Source: Leisingera sp. M658 | GTDB taxonomy: Bacteria > Pseudomonadota > Alphaproteobacteria > Rhodobacterales > Rhodobacteraceae | NCBI RefSeq assembly: GCF_025144145.1 | Contig: NZ_CP083546.1 | Span: forward strand, 3,178,501 to 3,242,500 | Reading direction: 5' to 3' | DNA: 64,000 bases | Translations under genes and position numbers: made by a program | Notes under the pieces: model-generated | Database searches by the model: none | Told to the model about the DNA's origin: nothing | The model's input: the letters and a program-made list of their open reading frames with translations, nothing else | Part shown: piece after piece, positions 37,377 to 45,742 of the stretch | How positions within the stretch are numbered: position 1 is the stretch's first letter | Layout of the letters: each line of letters opens with the position of its first letter

Positions 37377-37484
37377 TGTCTTCCCCTGGCGGAATTCCTT
37401 TGCGCTTAGGCTACGCAGCCGCCGCCCGCGGCACAAAAACAAGTTTCTCTTGCTACTGATGAGAAAAACTCATTCAACTCAAGC
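37377..37484. promoter_or_regulatory. Divergent promoter region with a LysR-type dyad
   Basis: This 108-bp spacer separates mttB-like and lysR-like starts. TTTCTC-N11-GAGAAA at 37444-37466 is a dyad of the size bound by LysR proteins and lies 18 bases from the regulator start, which suits self-repression with activation of the operon. Confidence 0.6.
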
Positions 37485-38378
37485 ATGGTCAATCTTCCCT
37501 CCCTCCCCGCCCTGCGCGCGTTTGAGGCCGCGGCCCGTCTCGGCAGCTTCCGCGCGGCGGCTGAGGCGATTGGCGTCTCGCCCACCGCTGTCAGCCATCA
37601 CATTCGCGGGCTGGAGGCCTATTTGAACATCCGGCTTTTCACCCGTGATGGCCGCCAGGTGCATCTGACGGACGAAGGCGCGCGGCTGGCGGATGGCGCC
37701 TCACAGGCGTTCAGGATCCTGGAGGCCACAGTGAACTCAGTGGCCCGGTGGCCCGAGAAAACCACGATCCGCATTGCCTTGGGCCCCAGCTTTGCCACCC
37801 GCTGGCTGCTGCCCCGCTTTGCCGATTTCTGTGCAAAATTCCCGGATGTAGAACTGAAGCTGGTGCAGACCCCGCTGATGGTCTCGCCGCAGAATGTGGA
37901 CGCCGATATCTTTATCACCTGGGGCGACGGGCGGTTTCCCGGCATGATTTCCGAACCATTGGTCAGCGTGCTGTCGGCACCAGTCGCCAGCCCGGCCCTG
38001 CTGGACCGGCTGGGGCATCCGCAGTCACCTGCCGACCTGATGCGCTTTCCGCTCATCCACCAGCGTGACACCCTGGGCTGGAACGCCTGGTTCATGCAGG
38101 CCGGGGTCCGGCTGGACGGCCCGTTGCACGGTCCGGTCATTGAGGACACAAATGTGGTGCTGCAGGCCGCTGCGTCCGGGCAGGGTATCGTGATGGGGTG
38201 GATCCCGCTGATCGACACTGATCTGCAAAGCGGGGTGCTTGTGCAGTTGTTCGATAAAACCGTCAGCGAGAACCGCGCTTATTACCTGGTCCGGCCGGAA
38301 GCAGGCCCGAATGACAAGGTCACCAGCGCTATCAGCGACTGGCTGCTTGCCCAGACATCACCAGCAACGGCAGTCTGA
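37485..38378 (+). CDS. LysR family regulator (GcvA-like)
   Basis: This 297-residue protein has an N-terminal winged helix-turn-helix (about 5-65; LPALRAFEAAARLGSFRAAA, ISPTAVSHHIRGLE-type) and a C-terminal effector-binding domain (about 90-290). The closest layout is GcvA/AmpR-type regulators. It lies divergent to the mttB-led operon and most likely controls it. There is no strong ribosome site before the ATG at 37485. The effector is unknown. Confidence 0.9.
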   Translation: MVNLPSLPALRAFEAAARLGSFRAAAEAIGVSPTAVSHHIRGLEAYLNIRLFTRDGRQVHLTDEGARLADGASQAFRILEATVNSVARWPEKTTIRIALGPSFATRWLLPRFADFCAKFPDVELKLVQTPLMVSPQNVDADIFITWGDGRFPGMISEPLVSVLSAPVASPALLDRLGHPQSPADLMRFPLIHQRDTLGWNAWFMQAGVRLDGPLHGPVIEDTNVVLQAAASGQGIVMGWIPLIDTDLQSGVLVQLFDKTVSENRAYYLVRPEAGPNDKVTSAISDWLLAQTSPATAV

Positions 38379-38387
38379 GAACAGGTG

Positions 38388-39056
38388 TCAGGACCGGATC
38401 AGAACGGGGAAATGCGCCAGCAACGAGGTTTTGGCCGCTTGAACATGCGCTTTGGTCAGTTCTGCAGCACGAGTGGCATCGCCCTCTTCGCAGGCCGACA
38501 GGATCGCAATATGCTCCCGCTCGGCGCGCTCCATTCCGTCGCTCATGACCAGCTGCGCACGGATGTAGCGGTCGATCCGGTCCATCGCGCTGCGGGCTGC
38601 TTCGCGAAAATAGGTCAGCGCACTGGCACTGTAGAGCGCGTCGTGGAACTCCCGGTTCAGAACACCCCACTCCATCGGGTTCTTGCAGCCGGCAAAGGCC
38701 TCGCAATGCAACCGCGCACTGGCAAGCAGTTCCTGTGACATCCGCGGGACCGCATCACGGATGATCTCCGGCTCCAGCAGCGCGCGGAAATCAAAGATCT
38801 CTGCCGCCTCATCCGCCGACAGCCCGGCAACAACCGCGCCCTTGAAGCGCTGAGTCTTGACCAGCCCGTATTCCTCCAGCCGCGAGATTGCCTCCCGCAC
38901 CGGGATCCGGCTGGTGTTGAAGCGGCGTGCGATTTCCTCCTGGCGCAGCGGTTCGCCCTCTTCCAGCCGGCCATCGATGATCGCACTGCGCAACGCCTCA
39001 AACACTGCAGCCGAAGCCGAAGCTGCTGTAGAGGTATCAATCGGGTCCAGTTTCAT
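38388..39056 (-). CDS. GntR family regulator with FCD domain
   Basis: This 222-residue protein has an N-terminal winged helix (about 15-80; EIARRFNTSRIPVREAISRLE) and an all-helical FCD domain (about 85-215). The FCD metal-site residues are suggested by the D70s-80s Asp, HDALYS and HIAIL histidines. FCD regulators usually sense small organic acids or amino acids. It converges on the LysR gene with a 9-bp gap and may control nearby catabolic genes. Confidence 0.9.
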   Translation of the reverse strand: MKLDPIDTSTAASASAAVFEALRSAIIDGRLEEGEPLRQEEIARRFNTSRIPVREAISRLEEYGLVKTQRFKGAVVAGLSADEAAEIFDFRALLEPEIIRDAVPRMSQELLASARLHCEAFAGCKNPMEWGVLNREFHDALYSASALTYFREAARSAMDRIDRYIRAQLVMSDGMERAEREHIAILSACEEGDATRAAELTKAHVQAAKTSLLAHFPVLIRS

Positions 39057-39159
39057 CGCAATGCCTCTCCTTTCAGACAGGTGTATGCGAACCTGCCCGC
39101 CCGGAAAAGCGGCTTAGCTGCCAGCAGAGGGGTTTGCACCACTTCCGGCGGCTTGGCCG

Positions 39160-39774
39160 TCACACTTCCAGCGACACCCACAGCACCCTGGCGTCTTCTT
39201 TGCTGACCGACACACAGCCGTGGCCCATACCGCTGTCATAATAGACTGAGTCCCCCGCCCCCATGCGAAGCGGCCGGTAGTGTTCCGTGTAAAGGATCAG
39301 CTCGCCGCTCAGCACAAACATAAACTCTTCACCCTGGTGGCGGACCCAATTGTCGAACTCCGTCACGTCGCGCGCCTTGATGGTGCTGATGTACGGCACC
39401 ATGCGCTTGCTGGTCAGCTCGCTGCACAGCAGTTCGTGATCATAGGTCGAAGTTTCCTTGTGCTCACCCAATCCGGTGCGGGTGAAATCCCGGCGCCCGG
39501 TGACGCCGCTTTGCCCGGACTGTACAAACAACTGCGGCGTTTCCAGTTCCAGCGTCTGCATCAGGCGGCGGATAATCTCGAAACTGGGGCGGGTCTGGTT
39601 GTTCTCGATCTTCGACAAAGTCGACCGACCAATGGCCGCAGCGCGCGCTGCTTCCTCCAACGTCAGCCCCTTTTCCTTGCGGGCATCGCGAATCATTTTC
39701 CCCAGGACTTCACCGTCCGGAGCCTCCAGCGCCTCCGGGCCCAGCCCTGTTTCTTCTGAGGGAATTGGTTCCAT
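39160..39774 (-). CDS. XRE-type regulator with C-terminal cupin domain
   Basis: This 204-residue protein has a helix-turn-helix (about 25-80; TLEEAARAAAIGRSTLSKIE) and a cupin barrel (about 115-203; WVRHQGEEFMFVLSGEL). Such XRE-cupin proteins often repress amino acid or amine catabolic genes and are released by a small ligand held in the cupin. It is divergent from lpdA, and dyads lie between them, so it probably regulates the glycine cleavage operon. AGGAGA lies upstream of the start. Confidence 0.92.
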   Translation of the reverse strand: MEPIPSEETGLGPEALEAPDGEVLGKMIRDARKEKGLTLEEAARAAAIGRSTLSKIENNQTRPSFEIIRRLMQTLELETPQLFVQSGQSGVTGRRDFTRTGLGEHKETSTYDHELLCSELTSKRMVPYISTIKARDVTEFDNWVRHQGEEFMFVLSGELILYTEHYRPLRMGAGDSVYYDSGMGHGCVSVSKEDARVLWVSLEV

Positions 39775-39842
39775 TCGTGTAAATTCTCCTGTTCCGCAAA
39801 CAGCTTAGCTTTGATGTATTCAGGGGTCAAAATTTCCGTGAT

Positions 39843-39890
39843 GGAACTTTTTGTTTGCAAGAGGGAAAAAGTTTCCTATAGGAGACGAAA
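39843..39890. promoter_or_regulatory. Overlapping dyads in the XRE-cupin/lpdA divergent region
   Basis: GGAACTTTTT (39843-39852) and AAAAAGTTTCC (39866-39876) form one inverted repeat. TCCTATAGGA (39874-39883) is a second palindrome sharing the right arm. Both lie 65-105 bases before the lpdA start. They are likely operators for the XRE-cupin protein and/or the core promoter. Confidence 0.55.
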
Positions 39891-39947
39891 CGTCGTATGC
39901 GGAAGCGTACGTGCCGGTCCTGAACCGCATTTCGGAGGAGAATCCAC

Positions 39948-41330
39948 ATGAGCGCATATGATCTGATTGTGATCGGGGCCGGGCCGGGCGGTTATGTCGC
40001 AGCAATCCGTGCTGCACAACTGGGTCTTAAGGTCGCCTGCGTCGAAGGCCGCGGGTCGCTGGGCGGCACCTGCCTTAATGTTGGCTGCATCCCCTCCAAA
40101 GCGCTGCTGACCTCCTCTGGCAAGTATGCCGAACTGTCCCATCTTGCTGCGCATGGCATTGCCGTTGAGGGCGCCAGCCTGGACCTGGGGGCGCTGATGG
40201 CGCGCAAGGACAAGATTGTCGGCGACCTGACCAAGGGCATCGCCTTCCTGTTCAAAAAGAACGGTGTCGACCATATCGAAGGCTGGGCCAGCATCCCCGC
40301 CCCCGGCCAGGTGCAGGTTGGCGGCGACACTTACACAGCAAAGAACATCCTGATTGCCACTGGTTCGGAACCCGCCGCCCTCCCCGGCGTGGACATCGAC
40401 GAAGTGGACGTGCTGAGCAGCACTGGTGCACTGGCGCTTGAAGCCGCGCCAGAGCATCTGGTGGTGATCGGCGCCGGCGTGATCGGGCTTGAACTCGGTC
40501 AGGTCTGGTCACGCCTCGGATCCAAAGTGACAGTTGTGGAATACTTCGACCGTATCCTGCCCGGCATCGACGGCGAGATCGCCAAGCTGTCCCAGCGGGC
40601 GTTGAGCAAGCGCGGGCTGAAATTCCAGCTGGGCCGCGCGCTGAAGACCATTGAGAAGGGCGAAAACGGCCTGACCCTGACGCTGGACCGTGTCGGCAAG
40701 GACAAGGAAGAGCAGGTTGAGGCCGACAAGGTGCTGATCGCCATCGGCCGCCGCCCGGTGACCCGCGGTCTGGGTCTGGAAGACCTCGGTGTCTCGATCA
40801 ACGCCCGCGGCTTTGTCGAGGTGGATGAAACGTTCCAGACCTCAGTGCCCGGCATCTTTGCAATCGGCGACTGCGTGCCCGGCCCGATGCTGGCCCACAA
40901 GGCTGAGGAAGACGGCGTTGCCTGCGTCGAAATCATCGCGGGCGAGCACGGCCATGTGGATTACAACACCGTCCCCGGCGTTGTGTACACCGATCCCGAA
41001 GTTGCCTCGGTCGGTCTGACCGAAGAGGCTTTGAAAGAGGCCGGCACCAACTACATCACAGGCAAGTTTGCCTTCATGGCCAACTCCCGCGCGCGCTCCA
41101 CCGGCGAGACCGACGGCGCAGTCAAAGTGCTGGCCACGCCCGATGGCAAGATCCTGGGCGCACATATCTGCGGCGCGCATGGTGGTGATTTAATTGCCGA
41201 ATTGGTGCTTGCGATGACAAAAGGTGCTACTATCGAGGAGGTTGCACGGACTTGCCATGCGCATCCTGCGATGGGTGAGGCGGTGAAAGAAGCCTGCCTT
41301 GATGCACTTGGCCGCGCCATCCACGCCTGA
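39948..41330 (+). CDS. lpdA: Dihydrolipoyl dehydrogenase (glycine cleavage L protein)
   Basis: This 460-residue FAD/NAD enzyme re-oxidises the dihydrolipoyl arm of GcvH. The redox pair is C42 and C47 (GTCLNVGC), the FAD fold is IVIGAGPGGYVAAIRAAQ, the NAD fold is VVIGAGVIGLELG, and the catalytic His-Glu lies in CHAHPAMGEAVKEA. GGAGGAG is 7 bases before the start. As first gene of the lpdA-lipA-agcS-usp-gcvTHP unit it is likely the dedicated L protein, although it could also serve keto-acid dehydrogenases. Confidence 0.96.
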   Translation: MSAYDLIVIGAGPGGYVAAIRAAQLGLKVACVEGRGSLGGTCLNVGCIPSKALLTSSGKYAELSHLAAHGIAVEGASLDLGALMARKDKIVGDLTKGIAFLFKKNGVDHIEGWASIPAPGQVQVGGDTYTAKNILIATGSEPAALPGVDIDEVDVLSSTGALALEAAPEHLVVIGAGVIGLELGQVWSRLGSKVTVVEYFDRILPGIDGEIAKLSQRALSKRGLKFQLGRALKTIEKGENGLTLTLDRVGKDKEEQVEADKVLIAIGRRPVTRGLGLEDLGVSINARGFVEVDETFQTSVPGIFAIGDCVPGPMLAHKAEEDGVACVEIIAGEHGHVDYNTVPGVVYTDPEVASVGLTEEALKEAGTNYITGKFAFMANSRARSTGETDGAVKVLATPDGKILGAHICGAHGGDLIAELVLAMTKGATIEEVARTCHAHPAMGEAVKEACLDALGRAIHA

Positions 41331-41348
41331 TCCGGAGGGATATGCCAG

Positions 41349-42293
41349 ATGACGATCCAGCTAAGACCCCGCCACCCGGAAAAGGCCCATAAGGCCGACA
41401 GCGCGATCCCGCGCAAACCGAAGTGGATCCGCAAGAAGAAGATCGAAAGCGCCGAGTACTATGAAACCCGCAAGCTGATGCGGGAGCATGATCTGGCAAC
41501 CGTCTGCGAAGAGGCCGCCTGCCCCAATATCGGCGAATGCTGGTCCAAGCGCCACGCCACCATGATGATCATGGGTGAGGTCTGTACCCGCGGCTGCTCG
41601 TTCTGCAATGTGACCACCGGCAGGCCGGACACGCTGGACGCGTTTGAGCCGGGCCGGGTGGCGGCGGCCGTCAAAAAACTGGGCCTGCGCCATGTGGTGA
41701 TCACCTCAGTTGACCGGGATGATCTGGCCGACGGCGGCGCTGAACATATCGCCCAGACCATCCGTGCTACCCGCCATCAGAACCCGGGCACTACAATCGA
41801 GGTCCTGACACCGGATTTCCTGGGCAAGGGTGAAGCGGCGGATGCGGTCTTTGAAGCAGCGCCTGATGTGTTCAACCACAACCTGGAAACCGTACCGCGC
41901 CTCTACCCGCGCGTCCGTCCCGGTGCGCGCTACTATACCTCGCTGCGGCTGCTGGACGACGCCAAACGCGCCAACCCGCAGCTGTTCACCAAGTCGGGCA
42001 TCATGGTCGGCCTTGGCGAGACACTGGACGATGTGCGCCAGGTGATGGATGATCTGCGTGCGGCACAGGTCGATTTCCTGACCGTGGGCCAGTACCTGCA
42101 GCCAACCCCCAAGCATCACCCGATCGACCGCTTCTGGTCGCCGGAAGAATTCGCGCAGCTGGAACAGATTGCCCGGTCCAAGGGCTTTCTTCACGTGTCG
42201 GCCACGCCGCTGACCCGTTCCTCGTTCCACGCGGATGAAGACTTTGCCGCCCTGAAAGAGGCCCGTCAGATGGCCTTGGCGAAGGGCATTTAA
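41349..42293 (+). CDS. lipA: Lipoyl synthase
   Basis: This 314-residue radical SAM enzyme inserts two sulfurs into the octanoyl group on lipoyl domains. The auxiliary cluster cysteines are C53, C58 and C64 and the radical SAM cysteines are C79, C83 and C86 (CTRGCSFC); a C-terminal RSSFHADE motif is present. GGAGGG lies 9 bases upstream. Placing it in the glycine cleavage operon supplies lipoate for GcvH. Length is typical. Confidence 0.96.
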   Translation: MTIQLRPRHPEKAHKADSAIPRKPKWIRKKKIESAEYYETRKLMREHDLATVCEEAACPNIGECWSKRHATMMIMGEVCTRGCSFCNVTTGRPDTLDAFEPGRVAAAVKKLGLRHVVITSVDRDDLADGGAEHIAQTIRATRHQNPGTTIEVLTPDFLGKGEAADAVFEAAPDVFNHNLETVPRLYPRVRPGARYYTSLRLLDDAKRANPQLFTKSGIMVGLGETLDDVRQVMDDLRAAQVDFLTVGQYLQPTPKHHPIDRFWSPEEFAQLEQIARSKGFLHVSATPLTRSSFHADEDFAALKEARQMALAKGI

Positions 42294-42318
42294 CCAAGAC
42301 GTTATCGGGAGGAGACCC

Positions 42319-43689
42319 ATGGAAGCGTTAAGTAATGCAGTAGGCTGGATCAACGGGATTGTTTGGGGGCCGCTTATGCTGGTTCTCATTCTGGGCGTTG
42401 GCTTTTTCCTGCAGGTCGGCCTGAAATTCATGCCGATCCTCAAACTGGGCATGGGCTTCAGCCTGCTGTTCAAAGGCCGTGAAGCAAGCGGTGAAGGCCA
42501 GATCAGCCCGTTCAACGCGCTGATGACTTCGCTGTCGGCCACAATCGGCACCGGCAACATTGCCGGTGTTGCGACCGCCGTTTTCCTGGGCGGTCCCGGT
42601 GCTTTGTTCTGGATGTGGATGACCGCTCTGGTCGGCATGGCCACCAAATACGCCGAAGCTGTTCTGGCGGTGAAATACCGTGAGCAGGACGAGCTGGGCA
42701 ACTACGTCGGCGGCCCGATGTACTACATCAAGAACGGCCTTGGCGCAAAATGGGCCTGGCTTGGCGGTGCGTTTGCGCTGTTTGGCGCCATCGCAGCCTT
42801 CGGCATCGGCAACGGTGTGCAGGCCAATGGCGTGGCACAGGTTCTGGACTCGAACTTTGGCGTGAACACCTCGGTGACCGGCGTGATCCTGATGGTTCTG
42901 ACCGCAGCCGTGATCCTGGGCGGCATCACCCGTATCGGTGCTGTGGCTGGTAAACTGGTGCCTTTCATGGCCGTCAGCTACATCATCGCCGGCCTGCTGG
43001 TTCTGCTGATCAATGCAGGCGCTATCGGCGACGCGCTGAGCCTGGTCTTCACCCATGCCTTCACCCCCTCTGCTGCCGAAGGCGGTTTTGCTGGTGCGGC
43101 GGTTTGGGCGGCGATCCGCTTTGGTGTGGCCCGCGGCGTGTTCTCGAACGAAGCCGGTCTGGGCTCTGCCCCGATTGCGCATGCTGCAGCCTCGACTGCC
43201 GGCCCAGTGAACCAGGGTCTGGTTGCCATGCTCGGCACCTTCATCGACACCATCATCGTTTGCTCGATCACCGGTCTGGCGATCATCGCATCCGGTGCCT
43301 GGACATCCGGTGAATCCGGTGCGGCGCTGACCTCGCTGGCCTTTGAGACCTCCCTGCCCGGAATTGGCGGAGCATTGATCGCAGTTGCCCTGTCGATCTT
43401 TGCCTTCACCACCATCCTCGGCTGGTCTTTTTACGGCGAGAAATGCGTGGGCTTCTTCTTTGGCGCCAAAGCACTGATGCCCTACCGCGTGCTGTGGATT
43501 GTTGCGATTTACTTTGGCGCAACTGCGGACCTCGGTTTTGTCTGGCTGCTGGCGGATACGCTGAACGCCATGATGGCCATTCCGAACCTGATCGCCCTGG
43601 CCCTGCTGAGCCCGATCGTCTTCAAACTGACGAAAGCGTTCTTTGCCTCGGGCGGCGCGTCCGAAGGCACTGGCACAGCCGCCAAGTAA
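42319..43689 (+). CDS. Glycine/alanine:sodium symporter (AgcS family)
   Basis: This 456-residue membrane protein has about ten helices and the family signature GTGNIAGVATA near 75-85 and NEAGLGSAPIAHAAA near 278-292. The family imports alanine or glycine with Na+. Its place inside the glycine cleavage operon points to glycine. GGGAGGAG precedes the start. A hairpin follows the stop. Confidence 0.93.
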   Translation: MEALSNAVGWINGIVWGPLMLVLILGVGFFLQVGLKFMPILKLGMGFSLLFKGREASGEGQISPFNALMTSLSATIGTGNIAGVATAVFLGGPGALFWMWMTALVGMATKYAEAVLAVKYREQDELGNYVGGPMYYIKNGLGAKWAWLGGAFALFGAIAAFGIGNGVQANGVAQVLDSNFGVNTSVTGVILMVLTAAVILGGITRIGAVAGKLVPFMAVSYIIAGLLVLLINAGAIGDALSLVFTHAFTPSAAEGGFAGAAVWAAIRFGVARGVFSNEAGLGSAPIAHAAASTAGPVNQGLVAMLGTFIDTIIVCSITGLAIIASGAWTSGESGAALTSLAFETSLPGIGGALIAVALSIFAFTTILGWSFYGEKCVGFFFGAKALMPYRVLWIVAIYFGATADLGFVWLLADTLNAMMAIPNLIALALLSPIVFKLTKAFFASGGASEGTGTAAK

Positions 43690-43700
43690 CCGACCTCCTT

Positions 43701-43721
43701 GGGGGGCTGTAGCGGCCCCCC
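43701..43721 (+). terminator. Hairpin after the AgcS symporter gene
   Basis: A 7-bp stem GGGGGGC / GCCCCCC with a 7-base loop lies between agcS and usp. No T run follows, so it is likely an intercistronic processing or partial-stop element. Confidence 0.4.
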
Positions 43722-43760
43722 AGCCCCTTGCACTCATTTTACCACCTGAGGTGATGACAG

Positions 43761-44174
43761 ATGGCCACGAAAATCCTGCTGACACTTGATCACAACGATG
43801 ACCGGTCCTGGAAAAAGGCGCTTCCGCTTGCTCTGGAGCAGGCCAAGTTCTACGGCGCGGAGCTGCACGCTGTTTCGGTCATCCCCGAAATCATCCAACT
43901 GCCCAACCTGCCCGCCAACTATGGCGCAGGCGCCAAGGACCATGTGCGCAAGGCCGTGCAGGCGATCCTAGACAACGCCAGCGCTTCCGATGTGCCGGTG
44001 CATATCGAAGAAGGCAGCGTTTACCGTGAAATTCTCAAGCTTGCCCACAAAGAAGGCTTTGACATGATCGTCATGGCCTCGGCCAAGGGCGACTTCCCGA
44101 ACTATGAAATCGGCCCGAACCTGGCTCGTGTGGTGCGCAACGCGCATTGCACCGTTATGGTTGTCCGCGACTGA
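43761..44174 (+). CDS. Universal stress protein (UspA family)
   Basis: This 137-residue single-domain Usp has an alpha/beta fold with MATKILLTLDHND at the start and GPNLARVVRNAHCTVMVV at the end, in line with the ATP-type G-x9-G(S) site. Its partner and signal are unknown. It is read through within the glycine cleavage operon, 23 bases before gcvT. Confidence 0.92.
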   Translation: MATKILLTLDHNDDRSWKKALPLALEQAKFYGAELHAVSVIPEIIQLPNLPANYGAGAKDHVRKAVQAILDNASASDVPVHIEEGSVYREILKLAHKEGFDMIVMASAKGDFPNYEIGPNLARVVRNAHCTVMVVRD

Positions 44175-44197
44175 TCCCGCTTGAAAGGCTCAAGACT

Positions 44198-45295
44198 ATG
44201 ACCGATGCACCCAAACGCACCCCGCTTTATGACCTGCACGTCGAGCTTGGCGGCAAGATCGTCGATTTCGCCGGCTGGGAAATGCCGGTTCAGTACCCCA
44301 TGGGCATCATGGGTGAGCACAAACAGTGCCGCGAGAAGGCCGCGCTGTTTGATGTCTCCCACATGGGTCAGGTGATCCTGCGCGGCGACAATGTGGGCGA
44401 GAAGCTGGAAACGCTCTGCCCGCAGGCTTTTGCCACTTTGAAAGAGGGCAAAGCGCGCTACGGCTTCTTCACCAATGATGATGGCGGCATCATGGACGAC
44501 CTGATCGTCTCCAATGCCGGTGACCACTACTTTGTCGTGGTGAACGCCGCCCTGCGCCACCAGGACATCCCGCATATGCAGGCCAACCTGGACGGCATTG
44601 AGGTAACAGAGATCTTCGACCGCGCGCTAGTTGCCGTCCAAGGCCCCAAGGCCGAGGACGTGGTGGGCGAACTGTGCCCCGCTGCCCGCGATCTGAAGTT
44701 CATGGAAACCGCCATCGCCGATATCGGCGGCGTCGAATGCCGCATCTCGCGCCTCGGCTACACCGGTGAAGACGGCTACGAGATTTCGATCCCCGAAGCA
44801 GACGCCATCCGTGTGTCCAAACTGTTCCTGGCCCACGACGACTGCGAACCTGCAGGCCTGGGCGCCCGCGACAGCCTGCGCCTTGAGGCCGGCCTTTGCC
44901 TTTATGGCAACGACATCGACCAGTCCACCTCCCCGATCGAGGCCTCGCTGAACTGGGCCATCCAAAAGCGCCGCCGCGAAGAAGGCGGCTTTCCCGGTGC
45001 GGCCCGCATCCAGAAAGAACTGGCCGAAGGCACGGCCAAAAAGCTGGTCGGCATCAAGCCCGAAGGCCGGGCACCGGCCCGCCAAGGCGTGGAAGTCCAG
45101 AGCGAAGGCGGTGATACCCTTGGTGCCATCACCTCGGGCAGCTTCGGCCCCACCGTCGGCGGCCCGGTTGCCATGGGCTATGTTGCGGCAGATCATAGCG
45201 CAGCAGGCACCAAGGTGAACCTCATCATCCGCGGCAAGGCACAGCCGGCTGAGATCGTCGCCCTGCCCTTCGTCACACAGAACTACAAACGCTAA
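44198..45295 (+). CDS. gcvT: Glycine cleavage system T protein (aminomethyltransferase)
   Basis: This 365-residue tetrahydrofolate-dependent enzyme releases ammonia from the aminomethyl-lipoyl arm of GcvH and makes methylene-THF. Typical segments are HVELGGKIVDFAGWEMPVQY, DVSHMGQ, GYTGEDGYEI and RDSLRLEAGLCLYGNDI. The start at 44198 was chosen over an in-frame start at 44147 because the family begins at MTDAPKRTPLYDLH and GAAAGG precedes it. Confidence 0.96.
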   Translation: MTDAPKRTPLYDLHVELGGKIVDFAGWEMPVQYPMGIMGEHKQCREKAALFDVSHMGQVILRGDNVGEKLETLCPQAFATLKEGKARYGFFTNDDGGIMDDLIVSNAGDHYFVVVNAALRHQDIPHMQANLDGIEVTEIFDRALVAVQGPKAEDVVGELCPAARDLKFMETAIADIGGVECRISRLGYTGEDGYEISIPEADAIRVSKLFLAHDDCEPAGLGARDSLRLEAGLCLYGNDIDQSTSPIEASLNWAIQKRRREEGGFPGAARIQKELAEGTAKKLVGIKPEGRAPARQGVEVQSEGGDTLGAITSGSFGPTVGGPVAMGYVAADHSAAGTKVNLIIRGKAQPAEIVALPFVTQNYKR

Positions 45296-45316
45296 GACAT
45301 CATCAGGAGAGTCAAA

Positions 45317-45682
45317 ATGGCCACCTATTATTCCGAAGACCATGAATGGATCACCGTTGAAGGCGATGTGGCAACCCTGGGCATCACCCAGCACGCCGCC
45401 GATCAGCTGGGCGAAGTCGTCTTTGTCGAGCAGCGTGAAACCGGAGACGAGTTCGAAAAAGGCGGCGAAATCGGTGTGATCGAGTCGGTGAAAGCAGCCT
45501 CCGAAATCTACGCGCCGCTGGACGGTGAAGTGGTCGAGGTGAACGAAACCCTGGCCGACAACCCCGGCGCTCTGAACGAAAGCCCGGAAGGCGACGCCTG
45601 GATTTACAAGATCAAACTGTCGGATGCGTCCCAGCTGGACGATCTGATGGATCTGGACGGCTACAAAGCCCTGATCGGTTAA
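45317..45682 (+). CDS. gcvH: Glycine cleavage system H protein
   Basis: This 121-residue lipoyl carrier has lipoyl lysine K59 in ESVKAAS. The full H-protein fold is present (DHEWITVEGDVATLGIT at the start, SQLDDLMD near the end). AGGAGA precedes the start. It lies 21 bases after gcvT and 60 before gcvP. Confidence 0.97.
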   Translation: MATYYSEDHEWITVEGDVATLGITQHAADQLGEVVFVEQRETGDEFEKGGEIGVIESVKAASEIYAPLDGEVVEVNETLADNPGALNESPEGDAWIYKIKLSDASQLDDLMDLDGYKALIG

Positions 45683-45691
45683 GCACCCCCT

Positions 45692-45714
45692 CCCCGCCGG
45701 CACCCCCGGCGGGG
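45692..45714 (+). terminator. Hairpin between gcvH and gcvP
   Basis: CCCCGCCGG / CCGGCGGGG, a 9-bp stem with a 5-base loop, has no T run. It probably tunes the H to P ratio, since H protein is needed in excess. Confidence 0.45.
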
Positions 45715-45742
45715 TCCATTGCCCCAGACAAGGACCTATGAA

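Noticed and set aside
39775-39947. Possible glycine riboswitch before lpdA
   Set aside because: The tandem aptamer core sequences were not found in the 173-bp region; the dyads fit protein operators better.
42328-43785. Open frame of 485 codons on the minus strand
   Set aside because: It is antisense to the AgcS symporter; low-complexity translation without family features.
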